From contig NZ_CALXYQ010000006.1 of NCBI RefSeq assembly GCF_944393015.1, forward strand, positions 42,232-106,231: a DNA stretch of 64,000 nucleotides, in the 5' to 3' direction. The stretch is from an uncultured Brachyspira sp. Lineage in GTDB: Bacteria; Spirochaetota; Brachyspiria; Brachyspirales; Brachyspiraceae. The notes beneath the pieces are model-generated. The model searched no databases. It was not told the origin of the DNA and saw nothing but the letters and a program-made list of their open reading frames with translations. How positions within the stretch are numbered: the stretch's first letter is position 1; each line of letters opens with the position of its first letter. This document shows positions 1-9,818 of the stretch, one piece after another. The translations under genes and the position numbers were made by a program.

Positions 1-765
1 CTGCATTAAATAAGATGAACCATAATCTGTTTTAGCAGAATTATATCTTGAAGTAATAAATATTGAAGCTATACCTGTTAATATTGAAGAATAAACGTAT
101 ACTTGAAGAAGAATTTTTTTCGTATCTATTCCAGAAAATTTAGATGCTAATTCATTACATCCTATCATATAAACTTTTGTTCCCCAAGTGCTTCTTTCAA
201 ATAAGAAGTAACATAAAAATATTATAATTATATAAATTATAATAGAATATGGTATGCCAAAGAAAGATCCATTGCCTATTTCTATATAAAGTTCAGGAAA
301 ACCTGATATAGAACCGCCTTTTGTAAAATTCAGTCCTATACCTTCATATAAAGTTTTAGTACCTAAAGTAACAAGCATAGGAGCAACTCCTATATATGCT
401 ATTACAGCACCATTGAATAATCCCAATATAATTGCCACTCCTATAACAGAGATAATGCTTAATATAACACCAATCACCGGATTAGATTGTGTAAAATTAG
501 AACAAAGTACGAATGCAGATATTATGCTTGATAATGATGCTGACATAGTAATAGACAAATTAATACCGCCTGTTAATATACATATCATCATTGCTAAAGC
601 CATAAGACCAAATTCAGGCATTTGAAAAGCCATTGTTTGTAAATTGTATGGTGAAAGAAATTTTGTCGGGCTAAGAATAGCCATAAGCAAAAATACTACT
701 AAAAATGTGATGATTAAACTAAACTCACCAACATGTTTTGATTTAAACTCTGAAATAAATTTCAT
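1..765 (-). CDS. ABC sugar transporter permease (RbsC/RhaP type), partial
   Basis: An open frame runs from an ATG at 765 to the left edge (255 codons, no stop), so the C-terminus is missing. The start has a GAGG about 8 nt upstream. The product is highly hydrophobic with several membrane segments, and it has the glycine-rich loop LTGGINLSI and the later LVTLGTKTLYEG segment of the BPD_transp_2 family (RbsC, XylH, RhaP/RhaQ). It would form one half of the membrane channel of a monosaccharide importer. It lies 43 nt downstream of a second permease in the same direction, after the ATPase, so the three are probably one transcript. No solute-binding protein is visible; it may lie past the left edge. 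The rhamnose specificity is inferred from the neighbours. Confidence 0.88.
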   Translation of the reverse strand, partial: MKFISEFKSKHVGEFSLIITFLVVFLLMAILSPTKFLSPYNLQTMAFQMPEFGLMALAMMICILTGGINLSITMSASLSSIISAFVLCSNFTQSNPVIGVILSIISVIGVAIILGLFNGAVIAYIGVAPMLVTLGTKTLYEGIGLNFTKGGSISGFPELYIEIGNGSFFGIPYSIIIYIIIIFLCYFLFERSTWGTKVYMIGCNELASKFSGIDTKKILLQVYVYSSILTGIASIFITSRYNSAKTDYGSSYLMQ

Positions 766-808
766 GAAAATACCTCTATTCTTATAAAATATTCTTTATT
801 CTTTCTAT

Positions 809-1822
809 TTATTCTTCTATATCAACACGTACTAATTTTGCCTGTTCTCTTTTTCTGTTAATAACATCAACAGAAACAGCTATTACAATTACAATCCCCA
901 TAACTATCTTTTGCCAAAATGTAGGAACTTTAGCTAAAATTAATCCATTTTTAAGTACAGCCATTAATATGATTCCTAAAGTAGTTCCAAATACAGTTCC
1001 GTATCCTCCCATTGTACTAGCTCCGCCTAAAACAACTATTGCTATAACATCCAATTCATAACCATTATAAGTATTAGGGTCTACTTGACCTACTATTGAT
1101 ATATGGGCAGCAGCAGCAAAACCTGTCATCATACCGCAAAATACATATATGAATATTAATATTTGTTCTACATTATATCCTACTCTTATAGCTGATGAAT
1201 AACTTCCTCCTACAGCATATATTCCTCTTCCTATTAGAGTAAATTTTAGTAAGATAAAAGTAATTATTGCCGCTATTATTAGCATTATAACCTGTATAGA
1301 TAAACCTGTTGTTGAACCTTGAGAATTAGCAAAATTACCTATCTGAATTCTTCCAAATTCTTTCCACCATTCAGGCAATCCTGTAATCCATATTCCTCCT
1401 GTATAAAATAAAACTCCTCCTAATATAATTGTCATAGTACCTAATGTAGTTACTATAGGCGGAATTTTAAATTTTGTTATTATTACTCCGTTTATAAGTC
1501 CTATTATTGATCCTGTAAGCATTGATAGTAAAATTACTACTATGGGATTTGAATTTGGAAAAGCATTCAAAAACTTACCTATAACAACAGCACATAAGGC
1601 TATAGTAGATGATACGGATAAATCTATACCTCCTGAAATAAGTACTGGAAGCATACCAAATGCCATTATACCTAAAACAGCATAACTTCTCATAAAATCG
1701 AAGATATTATCTATTTTTAAAAAAGCATCACTTATTAAAGTTAATATAAAAGACAATATAATAATTATTAATAATATACCAAATTCTTTTTGTTTAGTTA
1801 TAGTCAATAAAAATTTAGACAT
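809..1822 (-). CDS. ABC sugar transporter permease (RbsC/RhaQ type)
   Basis: This 337-residue permease is paralogous to the partial one downstream. It has about 8-10 hydrophobic segments. It shows the family hallmarks PVLISGGIDLSVSS near residue 60 and VVLGGASTMGGYGTV near residue 265, both typical of BPD_transp_2 permeases of the ribose/rhamnose class. The ATG is preceded by AGGGGA. The gene starts 22 nt after the ATPase gene ends, so co-transcription is likely. In rhamnose importers of this class (RhaSTPQ) two different permeases pair with one two-domain ATPase, which matches this arrangement. Substrate is inferred from the adjacent rha genes. Confidence 0.9.
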   Translation of the reverse strand: MSKFLLTITKQKEFGILLIIIILSFILTLISDAFLKIDNIFDFMRSYAVLGIMAFGMLPVLISGGIDLSVSSTIALCAVVIGKFLNAFPNSNPIVVILLSMLTGSIIGLINGVIITKFKIPPIVTTLGTMTIILGGVLFYTGGIWITGLPEWWKEFGRIQIGNFANSQGSTTGLSIQVIMLIIAAIITFILLKFTLIGRGIYAVGGSYSSAIRVGYNVEQILIFIYVFCGMMTGFAAAAHISIVGQVDPNTYNGYELDVIAIVVLGGASTMGGYGTVFGTTLGIILMAVLKNGLILAKVPTFWQKIVMGIVIVIAVSVDVINRKREQAKLVRVDIEE

Positions 1823-1844
1823 AAATAAATCCCCTAAAAATTAA

Positions 1845-3338
1845 TTAAACAACTGCTTTATGCATAATATCTTCTTGAGATACAGAATCATTAATAAATT
1901 CACCATTTATAGTTCCTCTTCTCATAACTAAAATTCTATCGCTTACAGAAAGAATTTCAGGTAATTCAGATGAAATTATAATAATAGATGTACCTTCTTT
2001 AGCTAATTTTCTAATAATTTGATGTATTTCAGATTTTGCCCCTATATCCACACCATTAGTAGGTTCGTCTATGATTAATATGTTAGCACCTGTTGATATC
2101 CATTTTGCTAATACTACCTTTTGCTGATTTCCTCCTGAAAGCTGAGAAGCTAACATATTTGGATCATTCGGTCTTACATCAAGCATTTTTATCCATTGAT
2201 CTACAGAATTTCTTTGTTTTTTTATATCAATAAGACCAAATTTATTTTTGAATTTAGATAAAATAGGTAATGTTATATTGCTTTCTATTGTTTTAGGTAA
2301 AATGAGACCTTGTGTTTGTCTGCTTTCTGGTATATATGCTATACCATTTTTTAATGCTTCGCTTGGTGAATTTATGGATACTTCTTTACCATTTACCAAT
2401 ATTTTACCGCTATCCGGCTGCAATATTCCAAATACTATTTGAGCAAGTTCGCTTCGTCCGGCACCTACAAGACCTGTAATTCCTACAACTTCACCTTTAT
2501 GAAGCTTGAAAGAAACATCTTTTATATTTCCTTTCTTAGATAATTGCTGTACTTCTAATACTATATCTTCATTTTGTTCTAATTTAGCATATTTTTTTAT
2601 TTCGACTTTACGTCCAACCATCAAAGAAACTAATTTATCTTCATCTACATCTTTTCTATCTAAAGTATCCACATATTGTCCGTCTCTAAATATGGTAAAT
2701 CTATCAGATACTCTAAACAATTCTTCCATTTTATGGCTTACAAACATAATAGCCATATTTTTATTTTTTAAGATATCTATTATTTCATATAAATGTTCTA
2801 CTTCGCCTCTTGATAAAGCAGAAGTAGGTTCATCTAATATTATCATTTTAGCATCTTGAGCTATGGCACTTGCTATTGCAACCATTTGTTTTTTAGCAAC
2901 AGATAAATTTTCTACTATTTCATTAGGATTAATATCCGAACCTATGAATTTTAAAGCTTTTCTTGCATTTTCATTGAGTTTTTTCCAATTAATTATAAAT
3001 TGTTTTTTTTCTATAATCTCATTTATGCCTATATTTTCTGCTACAGTTAAATTGGTAAATAAACTAAAATCCTGGTATACAACAGATATTCCTTTTTTAA
3101 TGGCGTCTATTACTCCATTTAATTTAGTTTCTTGACCGTCTATAACTATTTTAGCCCCTAGATCAGGCTGCTGAAATCCAGATAATATTTTTATTAATGT
3201 AGATTTACCAGCCCCATTTTCTCCAACTAGAGAATGTACTTCGCCGTATCTAATATCAAATTTTACCTTATTTAAGGCTTTTACACCAGGAAAAGTTTTA
3301 CTTACATTTGAAATTTCTAAGAAAGTTTTATCATTCAT
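1845..3338 (-). CDS. Sugar ABC transporter ATP-binding protein, two-domain (RbsA/RhaT type)
   Basis: The protein is about 497 residues with two ABC domains in tandem. The first has Walker A GENGAGKST near residue 40 and Walker B ILDEPTSAL. Its signature is degenerate (LSVAKKQ), as is usual for the class. The second has a Walker-A-like GLVGAGRSEL and a clean LSGGNQQKVVLAKW signature followed by LIIDEPTNGVD. I chose the ATG at 3338, which has AGGA at good spacing, over the TTG nine bases upstream. It would energise uptake through the two downstream permeases. The gene lies about 90 nt after the AraC regulator and a terminator, so it probably has its own promoter. Confidence 0.92.
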   Translation of the reverse strand: MNDKTFLEISNVSKTFPGVKALNKVKFDIRYGEVHSLVGENGAGKSTLIKILSGFQQPDLGAKIVIDGQETKLNGVIDAIKKGISVVYQDFSLFTNLTVAENIGINEIIEKKQFIINWKKLNENARKALKFIGSDINPNEIVENLSVAKKQMVAIASAIAQDAKMIILDEPTSALSRGEVEHLYEIIDILKNKNMAIMFVSHKMEELFRVSDRFTIFRDGQYVDTLDRKDVDEDKLVSLMVGRKVEIKKYAKLEQNEDIVLEVQQLSKKGNIKDVSFKLHKGEVVGITGLVGAGRSELAQIVFGILQPDSGKILVNGKEVSINSPSEALKNGIAYIPESRQTQGLILPKTIESNITLPILSKFKNKFGLIDIKKQRNSVDQWIKMLDVRPNDPNMLASQLSGGNQQKVVLAKWISTGANILIIDEPTNGVDIGAKSEIHQIIRKLAKEGTSIIIISSELPEILSVSDRILVMRRGTINGEFINDSVSQEDIMHKAVV

Positions 3339-3395
3339 AAATATCAAATCCTAATTTAAGTAATTATATCTTAATATAGTACATAAATAGATAAA

Positions 3396-3433
3396 AAAAA
3401 AGAACGTAATTTAACAAAAGTTACATTCTTTTT
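3396..3433 (-). terminator. Hairpin terminator after the AraC-type regulator
   Basis: Arms 3396-3408 and 3421-3433 pair over 13 bp with one G-T wobble around an 11-nt loop. T-runs lie at one end and A-runs at the other, so it could work in both directions. It directly follows the regulator stop and separates the regulator from the transporter genes. Confidence 0.75.
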
Positions 3434-3435
3434 TG

Positions 3436-4410
3436 CTATTTTTTATATCTTTTTCTATATTCAGCAGGAGATATGGAGAATATTTGTTTGAATCGTTTAT
3501 GAAAGTAGCTGTTATTTTCATATCCTATATTACTTATAATGTCTGAAATAGACAGATTAGTTTCTATTAAAAGTTTTGATGCTAGCTCAAATTTTTTATT
3601 TTGAAGCATTTCTTTAAAAGTCTGACCGAATTTAGATTTTATAAATCTGCTTATCTGAAATATATTGCTGTTTAATTGCTTAGCCAATTCAGATAATTTG
3701 GCTGTTTTGTATTCTGTTTCTATATAATTTGTTATATATTTTGATATTGTGTATTCATCATCTAATACAAAATTTTTTTCTAAAAGAAATGTATAATTGT
3801 ATAGATACATAAATAATATGCCAATAAGTTTTTTATTAATATTAACTTCATCTAAAGATCTGTTTGTTATTATAGAGTATATTAAGTTTTCAAGTATATT
3901 TTCTATTGGAAGTATTCCAAATGTATTAAATAGTAAAAATTGTCTTTTGGTATTATCACTTTTAGATAAATTTATTATAAAATCTTTTATATAGTTATTT
4001 TCTTCTAACATAGATAATACATCATTGAAAAAATCTTTTTTTATTATAAAATTTATAGCAACATCATTTTTATTGCAGGCTTTTATTCTATGGGAGATAT
4101 TAAAATTTAAAAATAGCAGATCCCCTTTATTTAAAGATATTTCTTCATTATCTATTACATGTATAATATTTCCTTTAAGGACATAAATAACTTCTATATA
4201 TGTATGATTGTGTTCCGGTATATCTATGAATCTTGTATGCGGTCTTATTGTAATTAAATTCCCTTTTTTTAAAAATTTATTTACATCCACACATATAAAA
4301 TCATTATCATCAGTATACAACTGCTTCTTAAAACTTTTTTTTCCAGATAAAATTTCACGTTCCTCTTCAGTTATATTATCAAAGAAATTTAAAATTTTAC
4401 TATTTATAAT
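3436..4410 (-). CDS. AraC-family regulator of the rhamnose locus, probably starting at a rare ATT codon
   Basis: The N-terminal part is a cupin-like AraC ligand domain (ITIRPHTRFIDIPEHNH, then EVIYVLKGN and LLFLNFNISH). The C-terminal 100 residues hold two helix-turn-helix motifs, ending in the AraC signature YFHKRFKQIFSISPAEYRKRY. The first conventional start is TTG at 4320, which lacks a ribosome site. Upstream the same frame stays open for 30 more codons with a plausible family N-terminus (ITEEEREILSGKKS). It ends at a stop 3 nt beyond an ATT at 4410, and that ATT is preceded 5 nt away by a perfect GGAGG. No ATG, GTG or TTG lies between, so I place the start at ATT 4410, with ATA 4407 as alternative. 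Divergent from rhaB, it probably responds to rhamnose. Confidence 0.82.
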   Translation of the reverse strand: MINSKILNFFDNITEEEREILSGKKSFKKQLYTDDNDFICVDVNKFLKKGNLITIRPHTRFIDIPEHNHTYIEVIYVLKGNIIHVIDNEEISLNKGDLLFLNFNISHRIKACNKNDVAINFIIKKDFFNDVLSMLEENNYIKDFIINLSKSDNTKRQFLLFNTFGILPIENILENLIYSIITNRSLDEVNINKKLIGILFMYLYNYTFLLEKNFVLDDEYTISKYITNYIETEYKTAKLSELAKQLNSNIFQISRFIKSKFGQTFKEMLQNKKFELASKLLIETNLSISDIISNIGYENNSYFHKRFKQIFSISPAEYRKRYKK

Positions 4411-4584
4411 TTATACCTCCAAATTATCATGATATTATTATAACATAATTAAATTCAAATTTCATTAATAAATCAAAAAAAAATACTGTTAGTTTCAAAT
4501 TTAGTCCTTATGTAAAAAAACAACTGTAGTAGAATATTTAATAATAAATTTATTGTACATGTTATATATTTTTTAAGAGGAATT

Positions 4585-5985
4585 ATGAAAATAAATTATT
4601 TTTTAGCTATAGATATAGGTGCTTCAGGCGGAAGACATATATTAGGATATATAGATGAAAATAATAAATTATCAGTTGAAGAAGTTTACAGATTTAAAAA
4701 CGGAGTATCTGAAATTGATAATCATCTATGTTGGGATTTGGATTATCTTTTTTCTGAAATTGTAAAAGGCATAAAAAAATGTAAAGAAATAAATAAAATA
4801 CCTGTTTCTATGGCCATAGATACTTGGGGTGTAGATTTTGTTTTATTGGATAAAGATAATAATACATTAGGAAATGCTGTAAGTTATAGAGATAAAAGAA
4901 CTTTTAATATTCCTGAGCAAGTGTATAAAATAATATCTAAAGAAGAACTTTATAATAAAACAGGAATACAAAATAAAGAGTTTAATACAATATATCAATT
5001 ATATTCAATGAAAGACAGTGGTATTTTTAATAAAGCTGATACTTTTTTGATGATGCCTGATTATTTTAATTTTTTGCTTACAGGTAAAAAAAATAATGAA
5101 TATACTAATGCAAGTACCACACAATTATTAAATGTTTCATCTTGTCAATGGGATACTGATATATTGAATAAGCTAAAAATACCTAAGCATATTTTTCAAA
5201 ATATATTGCAGCCCGGAACATTTGTAGGTATGTTAAAAGATGATATAAAAGAAATAGTGGGATTTGATTTAGAAGTAGTTACAGCACCGTCTCATGATAC
5301 AGCTTCAGCAGTATTATCAGTACCTACAGAAAAAGATGACTTTTTATATATGAGTTCTGGTACTTGGTCATTATTAGGTATAGAAAGTGAAAAATATAAT
5401 AATAGCTTAGATAGTTTAAAATTAAATTTTACTAATGAAGGTGGTTATAATCATAAATATAGATATCTTAAAAATATAATGGGACTATGGATAATACAAA
5501 ATATTAAAAAAGAATTGAATAATAAATATTCTTTTGAAGAATTAAGCAACATGGCAAGAGAATTAAATGACAGCAATGTTATTATAGATGTTAATGATAA
5601 TGCATTCTTTTCTCCTAGTTCTATGATAGATACTATAAAGGATTATTGTAAAACTAAGCTAAATTATGAAACTAAATCTATAAATGATATTGTAAATATT
5701 GTATATAATAGTCTTTGCCATAGTTATCATGAAGCTATAAAAGAAGTTGAGTTTTTATCAGGTAAGAAAATGGGTTCATTTTTTATAATAGGGGGAGGTT
5801 CTCAGGATAATTATTTGAATTCTTTAATAGCTAAGAAAACTAATATGCATATTTTCTCAGGACCTGTTGAGGCAACCTCTATAGGTAATATTATATGCCA
5901 AATGTTGAATAAGGGTGTATTTTCTTCTGTGAAGGAAGCAAGGAAATGTATTTCTTATTCTTTTGATATAAAACAATATAATTAA
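4585..5985 (+). CDS. rhaB: Rhamnulokinase
   Basis: This 466-residue FGGY-family kinase should phosphorylate L-rhamnulose at C1 with ATP. Visible motifs are the N-terminal phosphate loop AIDIGASGGRH, AIDTWGVDF, the catalytic-base segment APSHDTASAV, the SSGTWSLLG nucleotide segment and the C-terminal GGGSQDNYLNSLIA loop. Length is close to RhaB (about 480-490). The start has AAGAGG 5 nt upstream. It is the first gene of a plus-strand run rhaB-rhaA-rhaD, with 19 nt before the next gene, and is divergent from the AraC-type regulator, which suggests regulator-dependent expression. Identity rests on both sequence and the rhaA/rhaD neighbours. Confidence 0.93.
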   Translation: MKINYFLAIDIGASGGRHILGYIDENNKLSVEEVYRFKNGVSEIDNHLCWDLDYLFSEIVKGIKKCKEINKIPVSMAIDTWGVDFVLLDKDNNTLGNAVSYRDKRTFNIPEQVYKIISKEELYNKTGIQNKEFNTIYQLYSMKDSGIFNKADTFLMMPDYFNFLLTGKKNNEYTNASTTQLLNVSSCQWDTDILNKLKIPKHIFQNILQPGTFVGMLKDDIKEIVGFDLEVVTAPSHDTASAVLSVPTEKDDFLYMSSGTWSLLGIESEKYNNSLDSLKLNFTNEGGYNHKYRYLKNIMGLWIIQNIKKELNNKYSFEELSNMARELNDSNVIIDVNDNAFFSPSSMIDTIKDYCKTKLNYETKSINDIVNIVYNSLCHSYHEAIKEVEFLSGKKMGSFFIIGGGSQDNYLNSLIAKKTNMHIFSGPVEATSIGNIICQMLNKGVFSSVKEARKCISYSFDIKQYN

Positions 5986-6004
5986 AATATTTGAGGAGTT
6001 TTTT

Positions 6005-7249
6005 ATGAGCAGATATGAAGAAGCTAAAAAAATGTATTCTAAATTATCAATAAATACAGATGAGGCATTAGAAAAATTACAAAATATAAAAATTTCAGTA
6101 CATTGCTGGCAGGGTGATGATGTTAATGGTTTTGATACTAAACAAAATCTATCTGGCGGTATACAAACTACAGGTAATTATTTAGGAAAAGCTAGAAACT
6201 ACCAGGAATTGATGCAGGATATGGATAAGGCTTTTAGTTTAATACCTGGAAAGCATAAACTTAATTTACATGCTAGTTATGCTATATTTGAAGACGGAGA
6301 ATTTGCTGACAGAGATAAACTTGAACCAAAGCATTTTAAGAAATGGGTTGATTTTGCAAAAGAAAGAAATATGGGTATTGATTTTAACCCTACATTTTTC
6401 TCTCATCCTAAAGCATCTCAATTCACATTATCAAGTCCTGATGAAGAAATTAGAAAGTTTTGGGTAGAGCATGGAAAAGCATGCATAAGAATCTCTCAAT
6501 ATTTTGCTGAAGAACTAAATGAACCATGCGTTATGAATATATGGATACCTGATGGTTATAAAGATATACCCGCTGATAGAATGTCTCCTAGAGTAAGATT
6601 TCAAAAGTCATTAGATGAAATATTATCTATAGATTATGATAAAGAAAAAGTTCTTGTTTGTTTAGAATCTAAGGTTTTTGGAATAGGTTTGGAAAGTTAT
6701 ACAGTTGGTTCTGCTGAATTCTGTATTAATTATGCAGCTTCAAGAGGTATTATGCCTTTAATGGACAATGGACATTATCATCCAACAGAATCTATTTATG
6801 ATAAAATTTCTTCTATGCTTTTATTCAATAAAAATTTAGCATTGCATATAACAAGACCTGTAAGATGGGATTCGGATCATGTTATATTATTTAATGATGA
6901 AGTTAAAGAAATATGTAAAGAAATAACAAGATGCGATGATATATCAAGAATAAAAATAGCAACAGATTATTTTGATGCTAGTATCAATAGAATAGCTGCT
7001 TGGGTTATAGGAATTAGAAATGTTCAGAAAGCTTTATTATTCGGATTGCTTCAACCTAATAAAACTTTATATGATCTTCAAATGAAAAGCAAATTTACTC
7101 AATTAATGTTTTTACAAGAGGAAATAAAAACTTATCCTTTTGGAGATGTATGGAATGAGTTTTGTAATAGAAATAATGTAATAGGCTCTGAAGAATGGTT
7201 TAAAGAGATAGAAGATTATGAGAAGAATGTTCTTGTAAAAAGAGTTTAA
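6005..7249 (+). CDS. rhaA: L-rhamnose isomerase
   Basis: The 414-residue protein matches the usual RhaA length. It should interconvert L-rhamnose and L-rhamnulose in the cytoplasm using divalent metals. Recognisable active-site stretches are HCWQGDDVNGFD near residue 33, the metal-binding LESKVFGIGLESYTVG, MDNGHYHPTES, and LHITRPVRWDSDHV, followed by ATDYFDASINRIAAW. The ATG follows GAGGAG. It sits 19 nt after rhaB and 29 nt before rhaD, so these form an operon. No mutarotase (RhaM) or lactaldehyde reductase gene lies nearby. Confidence 0.95.
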   Translation: MSRYEEAKKMYSKLSINTDEALEKLQNIKISVHCWQGDDVNGFDTKQNLSGGIQTTGNYLGKARNYQELMQDMDKAFSLIPGKHKLNLHASYAIFEDGEFADRDKLEPKHFKKWVDFAKERNMGIDFNPTFFSHPKASQFTLSSPDEEIRKFWVEHGKACIRISQYFAEELNEPCVMNIWIPDGYKDIPADRMSPRVRFQKSLDEILSIDYDKEKVLVCLESKVFGIGLESYTVGSAEFCINYAASRGIMPLMDNGHYHPTESIYDKISSMLLFNKNLALHITRPVRWDSDHVILFNDEVKEICKEITRCDDISRIKIATDYFDASINRIAAWVIGIRNVQKALLFGLLQPNKTLYDLQMKSKFTQLMFLQEEIKTYPFGDVWNEFCNRNNVIGSEEWFKEIEDYEKNVLVKRV

Positions 7250-7278
7250 TTTTAATGATTATTTAAGGATATAAATTT

Positions 7279-8106
7279 ATGGATTATAATATTAAATTTG
7301 TAAAAGGTTTTATAGAATTAGCTAAAGACGGATATCTTCATAATTGGCATGAAAGAAACGGAGGAAATTTAAGCTATCGTTTGACAGAAAAAGATGTTGA
7401 AGAAGCATCTAAATATTTTAAAGAAAATAATGAATATAAACCTATAGGTGTATCAGTTCCTAAATTAGCAAATGAATATTTTATGGTTACAGGCTCCGGA
7501 AAATTTTTCAAAAATGTTGATTTAGATACAGAAGATAGCACTTGTATAATACAGCTTGATAATAGCGGAGATAATTACCGTGTATTATGGGGATTAAGAA
7601 ATGGTGGAAGACCAACTAGCGAACTTCCTACTCATTTAATGAATCATGAAATAAAAAAGATCACTACAGATAATAAATATAGAGTTATATATCATTGCCA
7701 TCCAACTAATGTTATCGCTTTAACTTTTGTACTTCCATTAGATCATAAAGTTTTTACTAGAGAACTTTGGGAGATGGCTACTGAATGTCCTGTAGTATTT
7801 CCAAATGGTATAGGAATAGTAGAATGGATGGTTCCTGGTGGAAAGGACATAGCTATTGCTACTTCTAAACTTATGCATAATTTTGATGCGGTTATTTGGG
7901 CACATCATGGTTTATTTTGTTCAGGTGAGGATTATGATATAACTTTCGGACTTGCTCATACTATTGAAAAATCTGCTGAGATATTAGTGAAAGTTTTATC
8001 TATGTCAAATAATAAAAGACAAACTATTTTACCTCAGAATTTTAGAGATTTGGCTGTAGATTTTAAATTGACTCTTCCTGAAGAATATTTATATGAAAAA
8101 AAATGA
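7279..8106 (+). CDS. rhaD: Rhamnulose-1-phosphate aldolase
   Basis: The 275-residue protein belongs to the class II aldolase/adducin family and should split L-rhamnulose 1-phosphate into dihydroxyacetone phosphate and L-lactaldehyde. The zinc ligands are visible as HCHPTN near residue 143 and a third His in WAHHGLFCSG near residue 212. The catalytic Glu lies in TSELPTHL. Length matches E. coli RhaD (274). It closes the core rhamnose pathway. The next kinase gene begins about 100 nt downstream. Confidence 0.95.
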   Translation: MDYNIKFVKGFIELAKDGYLHNWHERNGGNLSYRLTEKDVEEASKYFKENNEYKPIGVSVPKLANEYFMVTGSGKFFKNVDLDTEDSTCIIQLDNSGDNYRVLWGLRNGGRPTSELPTHLMNHEIKKITTDNKYRVIYHCHPTNVIALTFVLPLDHKVFTRELWEMATECPVVFPNGIGIVEWMVPGGKDIAIATSKLMHNFDAVIWAHHGLFCSGEDYDITFGLAHTIEKSAEILVKVLSMSNNKRQTILPQNFRDLAVDFKLTLPEEYLYEKK

Positions 8107-8209
8107 TTATATATAGGCAAATATATTAAATTTTGATATTTTTATTTTAATGCTTTATGATTTATCTGTTATTCTTACTAGATACTTATTTTTATTATAA
8201 GGAGTTTTT

Positions 8210-9796
8210 ATGCAATATGTTATAGGTGTTGATGTAGGCAGCGGAAGTGTAAGGGCTGGAATATTTTCAATTACTGGGGATAGTCTGATATTTAAAAGTA
8301 AAGACATCAAAAACAGAAAAATGTCTGGTAATTTTGTTGAGCAGTCATCTACAGATATATGGGAAAGTCTTTGTCATGTTGTAAAAGAATCTATTAAAGA
8401 GACTAATATAAATCCTTTGGATATTATTGCTATAGGTTTCGATGCCACTTGTTCTCTTGTGGTATTAGATAAAGATAATAAACCAGTTAGTGTCAATCCG
8501 GATAATGATGATTATTGGAATATTATTATGTGGATGGATCATAGAGCAGAAAAAGAAACGGAATTTATTAATTCTAATAATTATGAAGTTTTAAATTATG
8601 TAGGCGGTAAAATTAGTATTGAAATGGAAATACCAAAAATACTATGGCTTAAAAATAATTTAATTAATTCATATGAAAGAATTGATAAGTTTTTTGATTT
8701 AGCAGATTTTTTGCAGTATAAGGCTTCTGGATCTGATATTAGAAGTTCATGTACACTGGCTTGCAAATGGACATATTTAGCTCATAAAAATAGTTGGGAT
8801 AAAAGTTTTTTTGAGGTAATAGGTTTATCTGATTTATTAGAAAATAAAAATATAGGTACTACAGTTAAAGAACCTGGAAGTTTAGCCGGTTTTTTAACAA
8901 AAGAAAGTGCTTTAGAATTAGGGCTTCATGAAAATGTAAAAGTTTCTGTTGGAATGATAGATGCTCATGCGGGCGGACTTGGTTCTTTAAGAGATGAGGC
9001 AGATGATGTACTTGTTATAGTAGCCGGAACATCTGCTTGTCATATGATGAATAGAAATGAATCTACTTTTATACCAGGAATATGGGGACCTTATTATAAT
9101 GCTATGGTTTCTAATATGTGGCTTAATGAAGGCGGACAAAGTGCTTATGGCAGTTTATTAGATTATACATTGAGAAATCATTCTTACTATAGCACGGTAT
9201 TAAAGCAAGTAAATGGAGTGCATAATAAAATATATGATGTATTAAATGATGAGATCAAAAGGTTAAGGGAGAAAGATCCTTATATAATAAAAGATTTACA
9301 TGTTTTAGATTATCATTATGGTAATAGATCTCCAAGAGCAGATAATAAGCCTAGAGGTATTATTGTAGGTATAGATATGGCTGAGAACTTAGAGTCTATG
9401 GCTAAAATATATTTGGCTGTTTTAGACAGTATATGTTTTGGTACTAGACATATTATAGAGGTTGCAAGAGATAATGGATATAAGATAAACACTATTATCG
9501 TTTGTGGCGGTGCTGCTAAAAATACATTATATATGCAGGAATTAGCAGATATTTGTAATCAGGATATTTATTTTGCCGGACATGATGAGGCAGTGGTTTT
9601 GGGAAGTGCCATAAATGCTTCTATAGCTTCAGGAGTTTATTCTACATATAAAGAGGCATTAAATAAAATGGGAAGACTTGGAGAGATGGTAAAACCTAAT
9701 AATAAATTAGCTGATTACTATAATAAAAAATATGAAATTTATTTGAATATGTTTAATGATAAAATTAAATATGAAAATATTATGAAAGATTTTTAA
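8210..9796 (+). CDS. FGGY-family pentulose kinase, D-ribulokinase-like
   Basis: The 528-residue kinase has the N-terminal loop GVDVGSGSVRAG and the segment FDATCSLVVLD followed by MWMDHRA and YVGGKISIEMEIPKILWL. These resemble the ribulokinase/FGGY subgroup (bacterial and human D-ribulokinases) rather than RhaB. The catalytic Asp is in VGMIDAHAGGLG, with the later VAGTSACHM and CGGAAKNTLYMQ nucleotide motifs. The start has AAGGAG. It follows rhaD by 103 nt and precedes another kinase by 22 nt. Likely reaction: phosphorylation of a ketopentose such as D-ribulose. The substrate is inferred from subgroup resemblance only. Confidence 0.85.
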   Translation: MQYVIGVDVGSGSVRAGIFSITGDSLIFKSKDIKNRKMSGNFVEQSSTDIWESLCHVVKESIKETNINPLDIIAIGFDATCSLVVLDKDNKPVSVNPDNDDYWNIIMWMDHRAEKETEFINSNNYEVLNYVGGKISIEMEIPKILWLKNNLINSYERIDKFFDLADFLQYKASGSDIRSSCTLACKWTYLAHKNSWDKSFFEVIGLSDLLENKNIGTTVKEPGSLAGFLTKESALELGLHENVKVSVGMIDAHAGGLGSLRDEADDVLVIVAGTSACHMMNRNESTFIPGIWGPYYNAMVSNMWLNEGGQSAYGSLLDYTLRNHSYYSTVLKQVNGVHNKIYDVLNDEIKRLREKDPYIIKDLHVLDYHYGNRSPRADNKPRGIIVGIDMAENLESMAKIYLAVLDSICFGTRHIIEVARDNGYKINTIIVCGGAAKNTLYMQELADICNQDIYFAGHDEAVVLGSAINASIASGVYSTYKEALNKMGRLGEMVKPNNKLADYYNKKYEIYLNMFNDKIKYENIMKDF

Positions 9797-9818
9797 TTGA
9801 TTAATCTGGAGATAAAAT

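Noticed and set aside
8107..8209. Possible small gene or RNA between rhaD and the next kinase
   Set aside because: Only about 100 bp, with no open frame with a ribosome site and no stable hairpin.
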